A stretch of DNA of 38,524 nt, from positions 1-38,524 of the forward strand of contig JAUMWT010000022.1 in assembly GCA_030529505.1 (NCBI GenBank), read 5' to 3'. Made by a program: the position numbers and the translations under genes. Below the pieces are notes generated by a model. It did no database searches. It saw only the letters and a list, made by a program, of their open reading frames with translations, and was not told the origin of the DNA. The stretch is from Allobrachymonas sp. Its GTDB lineage: Bacteria > Pseudomonadota > Gammaproteobacteria > Burkholderiales > Burkholderiaceae_C. Of this stretch, positions 25,192 to 34,790 are shown piece by piece (the first letter of the stretch is position 1; every line of letters begins with the position of its first letter).

Positions 25192-27551
25192 CAGAATGTC
25201 GTCCCCATTTGAAATTGAAACTTCTGCAACTTGTCACCGGGCTGCTTGCGCAAGGGCTGGCCATAAGACAGGCTCAGCGGCCCCAGCGGCGAGATCCAGC
25301 GCAGCCCCAAACCGGCCGAGGCCCTCACGCTGCGGTCTGCATGCGTGGATTTGTAGCTGGGCGAAGAATCGGCATACACATTGCCTGCGTCCACAAAGGC
25401 AAACAGACGCAGGGTTTTGTCGTTGTTGGCGCCGGGCAAGGGGCTGATCAGCTCCAGGTTGACGTTGAACATCTTGTTGCCGCCCACCGAGTAGGAAGAG
25501 CCTGTGACAGGATCCACCTCTTGCGGGCCGATGCCGCCGTAATCAAAGCCGCGAACCGAACCCGTGCCGCCCGCAAAGAAGTTCTTGTAGAAGGGGAAGC
25601 AGTTGTGGCTCAGGCCGGAGGCCGCATCCTTGCGGCAGCTCAGGCCCTTGCCGTAGCCCAGATCAGTGTTGAACATGAAGGTCACGTTCTTGGTCAGCGG
25701 GAAGTACTGCTGGTATTTGTAGGTGGCCATGGCATAGCGCATTCTGCCTGCGGGGCTGAGCACGCCGTTGACCTGATGCAAAGAACCTTCGGTGGGCACC
25801 AGCGCGCTGTTGCGGCTGTCGCGCGCCCAACCGATGCTCAAGGGCACGCCCAGAGCGGATTTGCCGTAGTAATCGATGTAGCGTTGATACGAAGGCGGCA
25901 AGGCCGAAGACTTCTTGTGGATGCCGTAACGTTCCAGACCCAAACCGAAGTTGATCGTGTCGCGTTCGGAAATGGGCACGCCGAAGCTCAGACCGGCGCT
26001 ATCGGATCGCACGCGGTAATCGCCGCCCTGCCCCGGCCGCGGCTCAGCCATGGAGTGCGAGGCATAGAACGTTCTGGAAATGCCCGAAGTGGTGAAGTAG
26101 GGATCGGTCGAGCTGATCGAGTACGTGCGATCGTATTTGCCGGTGTTGATGTTCAGCGCGAAAGACTGGCCGGAACCGAAAATATTGTCCTGACTCAGGC
26201 TGAACGAGAAAGTCAGCTTGTCTGTGCTTGAAAAACCGGCGCCCAGCTGGATGGATCCCGTGGGCCGCTCTTTGACCGTGACCACAATATCAGCCTGATC
26301 GGGTGAGCCATCAACGGGCCGGGTTTCGAGGTCGATATCGGTGAAATAGCCAAGCCGCTCCAAGCGTTCGCGCGAAAGGCGGACCTTTTCGGGATCGAAC
26401 CAGGCCGATTCGTACTGGCGCATCTCGCGGCGGATGACTTCATCGCGCGTTTTGGTGTTGCCCGCCACGTGGATGCGGCGGATGTAGGCCCTTTGGCCGG
26501 GCTCGGCCGCCAGAATCAGTTCCACCTGCTGCGTGGCCGGGTCGATGCGGGGCTTGGCCTCGACCTTGGCAAAGGCGTGGCCGTAAGTGCCGAAGCGTTT
26601 CTGAATGCCGTCGATCGAGGCTTGCACGTCTTCGAGTTTGTAAGCCGTGCCCGGCTTGATTTGGATGAGCGATTGGAATTCGGCCTCTTTACCCAGGTAG
26701 TCGCCATCCATCGTGACTTTGGAAACCACATAGCGCGGCCCTTCCGTCACGTGCACAACCACGCTCATGTCTTTCTTTTCGGGCGAGATCACGGTCTGCA
26801 CCGAATCCACGCGGAATTCGATGTAGCCGCGATCGTGATAGAACTTGCGCAGGGCTTCCAGATCGGTGTTGAGCTTGTTTTCGGTATAGACATCGGACTT
26901 GGTGTACCAAGAGAGCCAGTTGCCGGTGTTCAGCTCCATCTGGTCTTGCAGCGTGGCGCTGCTGAAGGCCTGGTTGCCCACGAAGCGAATGTCCTTGATG
27001 CGCGATTTGTAGCCTTCCTTGACCGTGAACAGCAGGTTGACGCGGTTGCGCTCGATGGGCGTGACGGTGGGCGTGATCTCCGCACCGTAAAAGCCTCGCT
27101 CCTGATACTGGCGCAGCAATTCCTGAACGGCGCGCGTTTCCACCGCCTTGTCGTAAGGGCGGCCCGAACCAACGCCCAAACGCGCCAAACCACCCAGCAA
27201 GGTCGATTTGTTGAATTCGCTGCCCGCGTTCACCTCCACCGTGTTGATGGTGGGGCGCTCCTGCACCACCACGACCATGTCGTTGCCGCGCACGTCGATG
27301 CGCACGTCCTGGAACAGGCCCAGATCAAACAACGAACGGATGGCTGCGGCGCCCTGCTCGTCGCTGTAGGTATCACCTACGCGCATGGGGATGGAAGCAA
27401 AAACGGTGCCCGCATCCACGCGCTGCAAACCTTCGACCTTGATGTCTTTGATGACGAAAGGTTCGGCCGCCCAGGCGGCATTGGCAGAAAAGAGCAGGCT
27501 GGCCGCGACGACCAGAGGCTTCAATGAAAAAGAGGATGTGGTACGGCTCAT
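25191..27551 (-). CDS. bamA: Outer-membrane protein assembly factor BamA
   Basis: A 786-residue essential outer-membrane insertase. The signal peptide is MSRTTSSFSLKPLVVAASLL ending ANAAWA. Five POTRA domains follow, roughly residues 25-420, beginning PFVIKDIKVEGLQRVDAGTVFASIPM and with the repeated turn GxxxxxFxxSTLLGGL. The 16-strand barrel includes the lid motif VRGFDYGGIGPQEVDP and ends QFQMGTTF with a C-terminal Phe. The ATG at 27551 gives a standard signal peptide; one at 27578 would add nine residues, and no clear ribosome site helps to decide. It sits between rseP and ompH as in most proteobacteria. Confidence 0.97.
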   Translation of the reverse strand: MSRTTSSFSLKPLVVAASLLFSANAAWAAEPFVIKDIKVEGLQRVDAGTVFASIPMRVGDTYSDEQGAAAIRSLFDLGLFQDVRIDVRGNDMVVVVQERPTINTVEVNAGSEFNKSTLLGGLARLGVGSGRPYDKAVETRAVQELLRQYQERGFYGAEITPTVTPIERNRVNLLFTVKEGYKSRIKDIRFVGNQAFSSATLQDQMELNTGNWLSWYTKSDVYTENKLNTDLEALRKFYHDRGYIEFRVDSVQTVISPEKKDMSVVVHVTEGPRYVVSKVTMDGDYLGKEAEFQSLIQIKPGTAYKLEDVQASIDGIQKRFGTYGHAFAKVEAKPRIDPATQQVELILAAEPGQRAYIRRIHVAGNTKTRDEVIRREMRQYESAWFDPEKVRLSRERLERLGYFTDIDLETRPVDGSPDQADIVVTVKERPTGSIQLGAGFSSTDKLTFSFSLSQDNIFGSGQSFALNINTGKYDRTYSISSTDPYFTTSGISRTFYASHSMAEPRPGQGGDYRVRSDSAGLSFGVPISERDTINFGLGLERYGIHKKSSALPPSYQRYIDYYGKSALGVPLSIGWARDSRNSALVPTEGSLHQVNGVLSPAGRMRYAMATYKYQQYFPLTKNVTFMFNTDLGYGKGLSCRKDAASGLSHNCFPFYKNFFAGGTGSVRGFDYGGIGPQEVDPVTGSSYSVGGNKMFNVNLELISPLPGANNDKTLRLFAFVDAGNVYADSSPSYKSTHADRSVRASAGLGLRWISPLGPLSLSYGQPLRKQPGDKLQKFQFQMGTTF

Positions 27552-27617
27552 GAAATGAAACGATCGTGCATGAATCAAGGAGTGAACGAACGGGACTGAG
27601 GCCAGCCACGACGAAGT

Positions 27618-28991
27618 TCAATGGAAATGCCTGGCAATGTCATTGAAAGTGGCAATGAGCATCATGCATCCCAGCAAAATCAAGCCCGCTTTCTGCAGGC
27701 GCAATTGCCAAGCTTCCGATACCGGGCGGCCCGCAGCAGCCTCCCAGAGATAATATATCAAGTGCCCCCCGTCCAAGACCGGCACGGGTAACAAATTCAG
27801 CACGCCCAGGCTCACGCTGATGAGGCCGAGGAAGGCGATGTAGGCACTCCAGCCCGCCTGGGCCGATCGCCCGGCGTAATCGGCAATGGTGATCGGCCCG
27901 CTCAGGTTCTTGACGGAGATCTGCCCGCTCAGCATCTTGACAAAGCCCTTGATGCTGATCAGCGCCACATCCCACACCTGCTTGACGCCATAGCGCAAAC
28001 CTTCGAACAAGCCGTAGCGCACCATCACGGTAGCCGGCGCCGCGCCGAAATAGATGCCCACGCGCGCGACTTGCTTGCCGTTGACCGTTTCCAGATTCGG
28101 GGTGACTTGCAAATTCAGCTTCTGTTCCCCGCGCTTGACTTGCCAGCTCTGCGCTTGCCCGGACAAGTCGCTGCCAATCAGTTGCTGCAATTGCAGGGCA
28201 TCGTCCACAGGCTGCTGGTTGATGCTCAGCACCAGATCTTGGTCGCGCACGCCTGCACGCGCAGCTGCCCCATCAGCGATCGTCTTGCGCACCACGGGGG
28301 GCATCCAAGGGCTGCCCACGCCGATGAGGCGGGCAAAGCCTTCGTCGGCTTCTTGCCCGGGCTGGATTTCGCTCAAAGGGATGACGATGGTGCGCTCTTT
28401 GCTTGCATTGGCATCGCCAGCCAAGGTGGAGCGCACTTCCAGTGCCACATTGCGCCGGTCCAGCGCGGCCTGGCTCAGGTTCCAGCTCAATTGCTCCAGC
28501 GAAACCACGGGCTGCCAATCGTCAGCCGAAGCGTGGCGCCATTGCAGCACCTTGTCGCCACTGCGCAGGCCCGCCTTGGCCGCCAGACTGTTCGCCGGGG
28601 GCTGGGCCACGATGGGCTGGGCCTGCTGCATGCCATGCCAGGCCATGCCGGTGTACAAGCCAGCGGCCAGCAGCAGATTGGCAATGGGGCCAGCAGCCAC
28701 AATGGCAAAACGCTTCCACACCGGCTGGGTGTTGAAGGCCAGATGCCGCTCGGCCGGGTCAACGGGGCCTTCGCGCTCGTCAAGCATCTTGACGTAGCCG
28801 CCCAGTGGCAGCAGGCACAGGGCAAATTCCGTTTCCTGGTTTTTGCCTTTCCAACGCAGAATCGGCTTGCCAAAGCCCACGGCAAAGCGCAGCACTTTCA
28901 CGCCACACCAGCGCGCGACTTGGAAGTGGCCGTATTCGTGAATCGCCACCAGCAGCCCAATGGCCACGATGAATGCCAGTACTGTGATCAT
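27618..28991 (-). CDS. rseP: Site-2 metalloprotease RseP
   Basis: A 457-residue inner-membrane zinc protease that makes the second cut of anti-sigma factors in the envelope stress response. The zinc motif HEYGH is in helix 1 (LLVAIHEYGHFQVARWCGVKVLRFAVGFG). Two PDZ domains occupy the central periplasmic part, with AAARAGVRDQDLVLSINQQPVDDALQL in the second. The C-terminal LNLLPVPVLDGGHLIYYLWEA contains the third zinc ligand. The gene lies 11 bases after dxr and upstream of bamA, tying envelope stress to barrel assembly. Confidence 0.96.
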   Translation of the reverse strand: MITVLAFIVAIGLLVAIHEYGHFQVARWCGVKVLRFAVGFGKPILRWKGKNQETEFALCLLPLGGYVKMLDEREGPVDPAERHLAFNTQPVWKRFAIVAAGPIANLLLAAGLYTGMAWHGMQQAQPIVAQPPANSLAAKAGLRSGDKVLQWRHASADDWQPVVSLEQLSWNLSQAALDRRNVALEVRSTLAGDANASKERTIVIPLSEIQPGQEADEGFARLIGVGSPWMPPVVRKTIADGAAARAGVRDQDLVLSINQQPVDDALQLQQLIGSDLSGQAQSWQVKRGEQKLNLQVTPNLETVNGKQVARVGIYFGAAPATVMVRYGLFEGLRYGVKQVWDVALISIKGFVKMLSGQISVKNLSGPITIADYAGRSAQAGWSAYIAFLGLISVSLGVLNLLPVPVLDGGHLIYYLWEAAAGRPVSEAWQLRLQKAGLILLGCMMLIATFNDIARHFH

Positions 28992-29002
28992 GTCGGTAAT
29001 TT

Positions 29003-30190
29003 TTAAATCAGTGAGGTTGCCATGCGGCGCGCCTGTTCATCCAGCGCCATCAAGTCCGGCAGCGTAGCAGGTGGCTCAAACACGGTGCGTTGCAGGGTTT
29101 CTGCATTGAGTGCGTAGATTTGATCGAAGCGGATGCGCCGATCCAGAAAAGCGGCCACCGCCACTTCGTTGGCGGCATTGAGCACCACGGCGCTGCCCGG
29201 CGGCGCAGCCAGCACCTGCCAAACGAGCGACAAGCACGGAAAACGCTGCGGATGCCCGTGATGCTGCACCGACTCGAACGTCATCTGCACCATGTCGGCA
29301 AAGTCCAGCGCCTGCGCGCCGCTGGCCATGCGCTGCGGCCACGACAGGCCGTAGGCAATCGGCACGCGCATGTCGGGCAAGCCCAGTTGCGCCACGATGG
29401 AGGCATCGCGGTACTGCACCATCGAGTGCACGATGCTTTGCGGGTGGATGACCACCTCCATCTTTTCGGGCGGCATGCCGAACAGGTAATGCGCCTCGAT
29501 CACCTCCAGCGCCTTGTTCATCATGGTGGCCGAATCGACCGATATCTTGCGCCCCATCGACCAGTTGGGATGGGCGCAGGCCTGCTCGGGCGTGACGTGC
29601 GGGAGCTGTTGCGGATCCAGCGTGCGAAACGGCCCGCCCGACGCGGTGAGGATGATTTTTTCCACCCTATCGGGCCAAGTGGCGGGGTCTTCGGGCAAAG
29701 ACTGGAAGATGGCCGAATGCTCGCTGTCAATCGGCAGCAGCGTGGCCCGTCCTTGCTGCACGGCCTGCAAAAAAACCTGCCCGCCCATCACCAGCGCCTC
29801 TTTGTTCGCCAGCAACAGGCGCTTGCCCGCGCGTGCTGCGGCCAGGCAAGGCGCCAGGCCCGCCGCGCCCACGATGGCGGCCATAACGATGTCCGCATCG
29901 GAGTGCGAGGCGATCGTTACCAGCCCTTCTTCACCGGCCAGCACTTGCGTGGGCAAGCCATGCGCCTGACATTGCTCGCGCAGCGCCGCGGCATGCGGGG
30001 CCGAAGCCATGACGGCATAGCGCGGCTGCTGCTGGCGGCACAGCGCCAGCATCTTGTCCACCTGCGTGGCCGCGCTGATGGCCAGCAGGCCGAAGCGATC
30101 GGGGTGACGCGCCATCACGTCCAGCGTATTGCCGCCGATCGAGCCGGTAGCGCCCAGCACCGTGAGCCATTGTTTTGCGCTGTTTGACAT
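29003..30190 (-). CDS. dxr: 1-deoxy-D-xylulose 5-phosphate reductoisomerase
   Basis: A 395-residue NADPH enzyme forming 2-C-methyl-D-erythritol 4-phosphate, the committed step of the MEP isoprenoid pathway. The NADPH loop GATGSIGGNTLDVMARHPDRF is at residues ~14-34. The metal and substrate residues are in LLPIDSEHSAIFQSL, LTASGGPFRTL, PNWSMGRKISVDSATMMNKALEVIEAHYLF and PQSIVHSMVQYRDAS. The product feeds undecaprenyl phosphate synthesis through the nearby uppS. Confidence 0.97.
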   Translation of the reverse strand: MSNSAKQWLTVLGATGSIGGNTLDVMARHPDRFGLLAISAATQVDKMLALCRQQQPRYAVMASAPHAAALREQCQAHGLPTQVLAGEEGLVTIASHSDADIVMAAIVGAAGLAPCLAAARAGKRLLLANKEALVMGGQVFLQAVQQGRATLLPIDSEHSAIFQSLPEDPATWPDRVEKIILTASGGPFRTLDPQQLPHVTPEQACAHPNWSMGRKISVDSATMMNKALEVIEAHYLFGMPPEKMEVVIHPQSIVHSMVQYRDASIVAQLGLPDMRVPIAYGLSWPQRMASGAQALDFADMVQMTFESVQHHGHPQRFPCLSLVWQVLAAPPGSAVVLNAANEVAVAAFLDRRIRFDQIYALNAETLQRTVFEPPATLPDLMALDEQARRMATSLI

Positions 30191-30227
30191 GAATGTGCTT
30201 CAGGATTGAGGCTTGCCCGCTGCGGCT

Positions 30228-31070
30228 TCAGCTCTGCATCCACATCGTGGCGGCAAAAGCCAGCGGCAGCACCGGCAACAAAGAATCGATGCGATCCAGA
30301 ATGCCGCCGTGCCCGGGCAGCAGATGGCTGCTGTCTTTGATGCCCACGCTGCGCTTCATCAGCGATTCGACCAAATCGCCCATGATGCTCACCACGGCAA
30401 TGGCCGCTGCCAGCAGCGCCAGCACCGGCCAGCCCGCTTGCTCCACCGTTTGCGTATAAAAGTTGTTGGCATTTGGCCAGACACGTGCGCCGATCAGCGC
30501 CATGAGCAAAACACCGACCGTGCCGCCCACAGCGCCCGCCCAGCTTTTGCCCGGGCTGATCTGCGGCGCCAGCTTGCGCTTGCCAAAAGCGCGCCCTGCG
30601 AAATAGGCCGCCACATCGGCCATCCACACCAAGGCGATGACGGACAGCAGATAGCCCGAGCCCTTCATATGCAAGCGCACGGTGGCGATCCAGGCCATGC
30701 AGAGTGACAGCCAGCCCAGCAGCAGCCGCAACAGGCGTGGCAGGCGCTGCCAGGCGGGAATGCCCAGGCGCAACAAGCTGCAGGCGTAGATCAGCCAAAG
30801 GGCCGACCAGGCCGAGGCCACTTGCGCCCAGAAGATGTTGGCGCCGAAATGGGCGTGCGTGGCCAGCATCCAGCGGCAACTGGCTGCCATGACTGCGCCA
30901 AACGCCCAAGCCCCGGCGCTGGGCAGGCCGCTCAAACGCCCCCATTCCCAACCGGTCGCACCGATCAGCGCGACCATGAAAAGCGGAAAGGCTCTGGGCG
31001 AGGGGTGACTCAACACCCCCAGCAACACCACGAGCAGCACCAGCGCGGTGATGACGCGTTGTTTCAGCAT
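30228..31070 (-). CDS. cdsA: Phosphatidate cytidylyltransferase
   Basis: A 280-residue integral membrane enzyme that makes CDP-diacylglycerol from phosphatidate and CTP. About eight hydrophobic helices are visible. The C-terminal signature SLMKRSVGIKDSSHLLPGHGGILDRIDSLL contains the conserved K-D and D-R-x-D residues that bind metal and substrate. The start overlaps the uppS stop by seven bases, so it is coupled to uppS, and dxr follows after 37 bases. Confidence 0.96.
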   Translation of the reverse strand: MLKQRVITALVLLVVLLGVLSHPSPRAFPLFMVALIGATGWEWGRLSGLPSAGAWAFGAVMAASCRWMLATHAHFGANIFWAQVASAWSALWLIYACSLLRLGIPAWQRLPRLLRLLLGWLSLCMAWIATVRLHMKGSGYLLSVIALVWMADVAAYFAGRAFGKRKLAPQISPGKSWAGAVGGTVGVLLMALIGARVWPNANNFYTQTVEQAGWPVLALLAAAIAVVSIMGDLVESLMKRSVGIKDSSHLLPGHGGILDRIDSLLPVLPLAFAATMWMQS

Positions 31071-31849
31071 GCGGGGCCTTTCTGCCCTGAATCGGCTCGT
31101 GCTGGCTGCTCTTGGAGTTGGGTTTGTTGGGAGACTTGTTCGGAGGTTTGCCCGAAGCGCCGCTCGCGGCTTTGAAAGTCGCGCAAAGCGGCATCCAGCG
31201 CCTGCTCGTCAAATTCCGGCCACAGGGTATCGGTGAAATACAGCTCGCTGTACGCGCTTTGCCACAGCAAAAAGTTGCTGATGCGTTTTTCGCCGCCGGT
31301 ACGGATCAGCAAATCGGGATCGGACACATGGCTGAGCGCCAGCGCCTGCTGCAAGCTTTCTTCGGTGATGGCCTGCCCTTGCCGGGCCAGCTTGGCAGCG
31401 GCCTGAGCCACATCCCAGCGGCCGCCGTAATTGACGCAAACGTTGAGAATCAGGCGCTGGTTTTTGGCGGTGGTTTTTTCGGCCTCGGCCAAGGCGTGGC
31501 GCATGGCGGGCGACAAGGCGCTGCGCTCGCCTGCAAAATGCAACTGAATGCCTTGCTCGTGCAGCTTGGGCACTTCTTTGCTCACGGCTTTGAGGAGCAG
31601 ATCCATCAAGCCACTCACTTCATCGGCTGGACGGTTCCAGTTCTCGGACGAAAAGGCAAAAACCGTCAGCACCCGGATGCCCCGCTGCACGCAGGCCTGA
31701 ACGCAGCGCTTGAGGGCTTCCAGCCCCTCGCGGTGGCCCGCCAGGCGCGGCATGAAACGCTTTTTGGCCCAGCGGCCATTGCCGTCCATGACGATGGCCA
31801 CGTGCTGCGGCACGGCAGCTGGGGCAGACGCACGGGTGGAGTGGAACAT
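31064..31849 (-). CDS. uppS: Undecaprenyl diphosphate synthase (cis-prenyltransferase)
   Basis: A 261-residue enzyme that extends farnesyl diphosphate with isopentenyl units to the C55 lipid carrier of peptidoglycan and LPS O-units. HVAIVMDGNGRWAKKRFMPRLAGHREGLEAL contains the catalytic Asp and the P-loop-like part. FAFSSENWNRP and DLLIRTGGEKRISNFLLWQSAYSELYFTDTLWPEFDE are the other signatures. The ATG at 31849 (MFHSTR) is preferred over a TTG at 31861. A Gln/Glu-rich tail ends the protein. Confidence 0.96.
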   Translation of the reverse strand: MFHSTRASAPAAVPQHVAIVMDGNGRWAKKRFMPRLAGHREGLEALKRCVQACVQRGIRVLTVFAFSSENWNRPADEVSGLMDLLLKAVSKEVPKLHEQGIQLHFAGERSALSPAMRHALAEAEKTTAKNQRLILNVCVNYGGRWDVAQAAAKLARQGQAITEESLQQALALSHVSDPDLLIRTGGEKRISNFLLWQSAYSELYFTDTLWPEFDEQALDAALRDFQSRERRFGQTSEQVSQQTQLQEQPARADSGQKGPAC

Positions 31850-31960
31850 GCTCGGGGCCAAGAATCAATGCGAAAGCCGATGCCGGCATCCGATGCATCA
31901 GGCCATGCAGAAGCATCGGGGCGAATCAAAATGGATCAGGTCGATTCGGTGCGCAGCACT

Positions 31961-32521
31961 TCAAACCGCCATGATGTCGCGTTCTTTTTCCTGAACGAGC
32001 TGATCCACCGCGGCAATTTCCTTGTCGGTGATTTTCTGCACTTCGGCTTCGGAGCGCTTCTGATCGTCTTCGGAAATCTCCTTGTCTTTCACCAGGCGCT
32101 TGACCGATTCATTGGCGTCGCGGCGCAGATTGCGGATGGCGACCTTGGCCGATTCGCCCTCGTGGCGCACGATCTTGGTCATTTCCTTGCGGCGCTCCTC
32201 GGTCATGGGCGGCATGGGCACGCGAATCAAATCGCCCATGGCAGCGGGGTTCAGACCCAGGTCGCTGTCGCGAATGGCTTTTTCAACCTTTGCGGCCATG
32301 TCTTTTTCCCAGGGCTGCACACTCAAGGTGCGCGCGTCCAGCGAAGAGACATTGGCGACCTGGCTCAAGGGAACCATGGAACCGTAGTACTCCACCTGCA
32401 CGGTGTCGAGCAAGGCCGGGTTGGCACGGCCCGTGCGGATTTTGCTGAGGTTGGTTTTGAGCATGGCGATGGATTGCTCCATCTTGCCTTGCATGGTTTT
32501 CAGAATATCGGCCACGGACAT
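31961..32521 (-). CDS. frr: Ribosome recycling factor
   Basis: A 186-residue tRNA-like factor that, with EF-G, splits the post-termination ribosome. It starts [18 protein letters not shown]; conserved blocks are [47 protein letters not shown] and [21 protein letters not shown]. The ATG at 32521 is set by homology; the open frame to 32755 runs into pyrH in another frame and is not coding. It follows pyrH after 128 bases and precedes uppS. Confidence 0.97.
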   Translation of the reverse strand: MSVADILKTMQGKMEQSIAMLKTNLSKIRTGRANPALLDTVQVEYYGSMVPLSQVANVSSLDARTLSVQPWEKDMAAKVEKAIRDSDLGLNPAAMGDLIRVPMPPMTEERRKEMTKIVRHEGESAKVAIRNLRRDANESVKRLVKDKEISEDDQKRSEAEVQKITDKEIAAVDQLVQEKERDIMAV

Positions 32522-32649
32522 GTGCTTCTCCCAGAAAGATGTACGAGATGGATAAATGAGTTTGCGAGATCTGCAGCAGTGATGCGGGCTCCGCAAGGTC
32601 AAATAGGCTGGAGTCTGCGCAGACTGGCAGCAATCAGCCCAGGCAAATG

Positions 32650-33372
32650 TCAAACGGTCACCAGCGTGCCTTCGTCCTGCCCGGTAACGACGCGCTTGAG
32701 CGCCCCGGGCTTGACGATGGAAAACACCTTGATCGGCAGCTTCTGATCGCGGCACAAGGCAAAGGCCGTGGCATCCATGATGCCCAGATTGCGCGTCATG
32801 GCCTCGTCAAAAGTCAATTGATCGTAACGCCTGGCGCCGGGGTCTTTGCTTGGATCGGCTGTGTAAACGCCATCCACCTTGGTGGCCTTGAGCACCAGCT
32901 CGGCGCCGATTTCCGCCCCGCGCAGGGCGGCGGCCGTATCGGTGGTGAAGAAAGGGTTGCCGGTGCCGGCGGCAAACACCACCACCTTGCCCTCTTCGAG
33001 GTATTGCAGGGCCTTGGGGCGAACGTAAGGTTCCACCACCTGTTCGATGGAGATGGCCGACATCACGCGCGTGGTCAGGCGTGCCTTGTTCATGGTGTCG
33101 GCCAGTGCCAGCGCATTCATCACGGTGGCCAGCATGCCCATGTAGTCGGCCGTGGCCCGATCCATGCCGAAAGCACCGCCGGCCACGCCGCGAAAGATAT
33201 TGCCCCCGCCGATGACCACTGCCACCTGCACGCCCATGTGCACGATTTCGGCAATTTCTTCGGCCATGCGCACGATGGTTTCGTGGTGGATGCCGAAAGG
33301 ATCGGGGCCCATGAGGGCTTCGCCTGAAAGTTTCAGCAGCACCCTTTGAACAACGGGTTGGGGGTCAGACAT
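32650..33372 (-). CDS. pyrH: UMP kinase
   Basis: A 240-residue hexameric kinase turning UMP into UDP. The amino acid kinase fold is shown by [13 protein letters not shown] at the N-terminus, [63 protein letters not shown] and [15 protein letters not shown]. It is separated from tsf by 388 bases containing an inserted repeat element, whereas tsf and pyrH are usually close. Confidence 0.97.
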   Translation of the reverse strand: MSDPQPVVQRVLLKLSGEALMGPDPFGIHHETIVRMAEEIAEIVHMGVQVAVVIGGGNIFRGVAGGAFGMDRATADYMGMLATVMNALALADTMNKARLTTRVMSAISIEQVVEPYVRPKALQYLEEGKVVVFAAGTGNPFFTTDTAAALRGAEIGAELVLKATKVDGVYTADPSKDPGARRYDQLTFDEAMTRNLGIMDATAFALCRDQKLPIKVFSIVKPGALKRVVTGQDEGTLVTV

Positions 33373-33463
33373 GGCGGCTCCAGATCAGAGGAAAAACAGC
33401 GGGCTAATCAAACGAAAAGAAAAACGCGAGCAAAACCGAATGGGGATCATGACGGGCTTGTCC

Positions 33464-33656
33464 CTAGAGCCTGTTCAAAATCTCAGCGGGAGGCGATTGG
33501 ACAGAATGCGGGATGAGATGCAAGGCGCACATCTTTGTATATGGCGCGGTGCATCGCCCGTGCAGCATGAGCCAGATGGTTGACGAGATTGGCAACGCCG
33601 CAACCGCCCGCTTCCATTTTCGACCGCCCGAGAGGAGAGTTTGAACAGGTTCCTAG
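33464..33656. mobile_element. MITE-like element B with CTAG target duplication, between tsf and pyrH
   Basis: The interior is 185 bp (33468-33652). The left end reads AGCCTGTTCAAAATCTC; the right end, read inward, is GAACCTGTTCAAACTCTC, so the terminal inverted repeats match at about 14 of 15 positions after the first bases. CTAG flanks both sides (33464-33467 and 33653-33656), a clean 4-bp target duplication of the YTAR kind used by IS5-group transposases. There is no ORF of note inside. An extra AACCTGTTCA at 33737-33746 resembles a third end. The rest of the tsf-pyrH gap holds nothing else recognisable. Confidence 0.7.
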
Positions 33657-33760
33657 GCCTGCTCCTGCACCAAGCGCAACAGCAAATCCGCCCCAAACGG
33701 CCCCGGGCCTTGAAAGAACCGGCTATCGAAACCTGTTCACAAGGCCCAGGCAGCAAGGCT

Positions 33761-34651
33761 TTAGCCTTGCTTGGCAGCGGCGACTTGCGCAGCCACTTCG
33801 GCAGCGAAGTCGTCGGTCTTTTTCTCGATGCCTTCGCCCACCACATACAGGGTGAAGGCTTTGACGGTGGTGTTTTTTTCCTTGAGCATTTGCTCAACGG
33901 TTTGCTTGTCGTTCTTGACGAAGGGTTGGCTCAAGAGCGCCACTTCTTTCAGGTACTTCTGAATGGCGCCCTCGACCATCTTGGCCGCGATATCGGCAGG
34001 CTTGCCCGATTCGGCCGCCTTGGCCTGGGCCACGGCACGCTCTTTTTCGATCAAATCGGCCGGCACATCGGCAGCAGCCAGCGCCACGGGCTTCATGGCG
34101 GCCACGTGCATGGCCACGTCCTTGGCCGCGGTTTCGTCGCCTTCGTACTCCACCATCACGCCGATGCGGGTGCCGTGCAGATAGTTCATGAGCTTGCTGC
34201 CATCGGCAAAGCGTTTGAAGCGGCGGAAGCTCATGTTCTCGCCAATTTTGCCGATCAGGCCCTTGCGCACCTCTTCCAGAGTGGGGCCAAAGCCATCTTG
34301 CTCGTAGGGCAGCGCGCCCAGCGCATCGATATCGGCCGGATTGTGCTTGGCAATCAAGCCCGCTGCAGCATTGACCATCGCCAGGAAGCTGTCGTTCTTG
34401 GTCACGAAATCGGTTTCGCAGTTGATTTCGACCAAAGAGCCGACCTGGCCGTCGATGCTGCTGCCCACAGCGCCTTCGGCCGCAACGCGGGAAGCGGCCT
34501 TGCTGGCTTTGCTGCCCAGCTTCACGCGCAGAAGCTCTTCAGCCTTGGCCATGTCGCCATCGGCCTCGCTCAGGGCTTTCTTGCACTCCATCATGGGCGC
34601 ATCGGTTTTTGCGCGCAGCTCTGCAACCATGCTTGCTGTGATTGTTGCCAT
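33761..34651 (-). CDS. tsf: Elongation factor Ts
   Basis: A 296-residue guanine-nucleotide exchange factor for EF-Tu. The N-terminal UBA-like domain [42 protein letters not shown] is followed by the exchange motif [36 protein letters not shown] and a C-terminal [20 protein letters not shown] complete it. It lies downstream of rpsB, separated by a strong terminator-like hairpin at 34712-34736. Confidence 0.97.
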   Translation of the reverse strand: MATITASMVAELRAKTDAPMMECKKALSEADGDMAKAEELLRVKLGSKASKAASRVAAEGAVGSSIDGQVGSLVEINCETDFVTKNDSFLAMVNAAAGLIAKHNPADIDALGALPYEQDGFGPTLEEVRKGLIGKIGENMSFRRFKRFADGSKLMNYLHGTRIGVMVEYEGDETAAKDVAMHVAAMKPVALAAADVPADLIEKERAVAQAKAAESGKPADIAAKMVEGAIQKYLKEVALLSQPFVKNDKQTVEQMLKEKNTTVKAFTLYVVGEGIEKKTDDFAAEVAAQVAAAKQG

Positions 34652-34711
34652 AGTGGTTCTCCCTTGGTTTGTTCGCTTGACTAAATCGGTGAATCAGAAA
34701 TTTTGACTAAG

Positions 34712-34736
34712 AAAAAGGGGCCTGACGCCCCTTTTT
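34712..34736 (-). terminator. Symmetrical terminator or attenuator between rpsB and tsf
   Basis: AAAAAGGGGC (34712-34721) and GCCCCTTTTT (34727-34736) form a perfect ten-pair stem with a five-base loop and A/T tails in both directions. It lies 54 bases after the rpsB stop. It probably reduces read-through so that tsf and downstream genes are made at a lower level than rpsB, or works as an attenuator. Confidence 0.8.
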
Positions 34737-34790
34737 TGGATGTGATTGCGATGAAGGCGGTACGCCTCTGCCTTCATACAAGCGCGTTTT

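Noticed and set aside
31112-32746. 544-codon open frame on the plus strand over uppS and frr
   Set aside because: It is antisense to two certain genes and its protein is rich in His, Gly and Gln without motifs, as expected of a GC-rich shadow frame.
33737-33746. A third AACCTGTTCA copy as the end of a further MITE
   Set aside because: It is too short, has no partner in inverted orientation at a sensible distance and no CTAG beside it.
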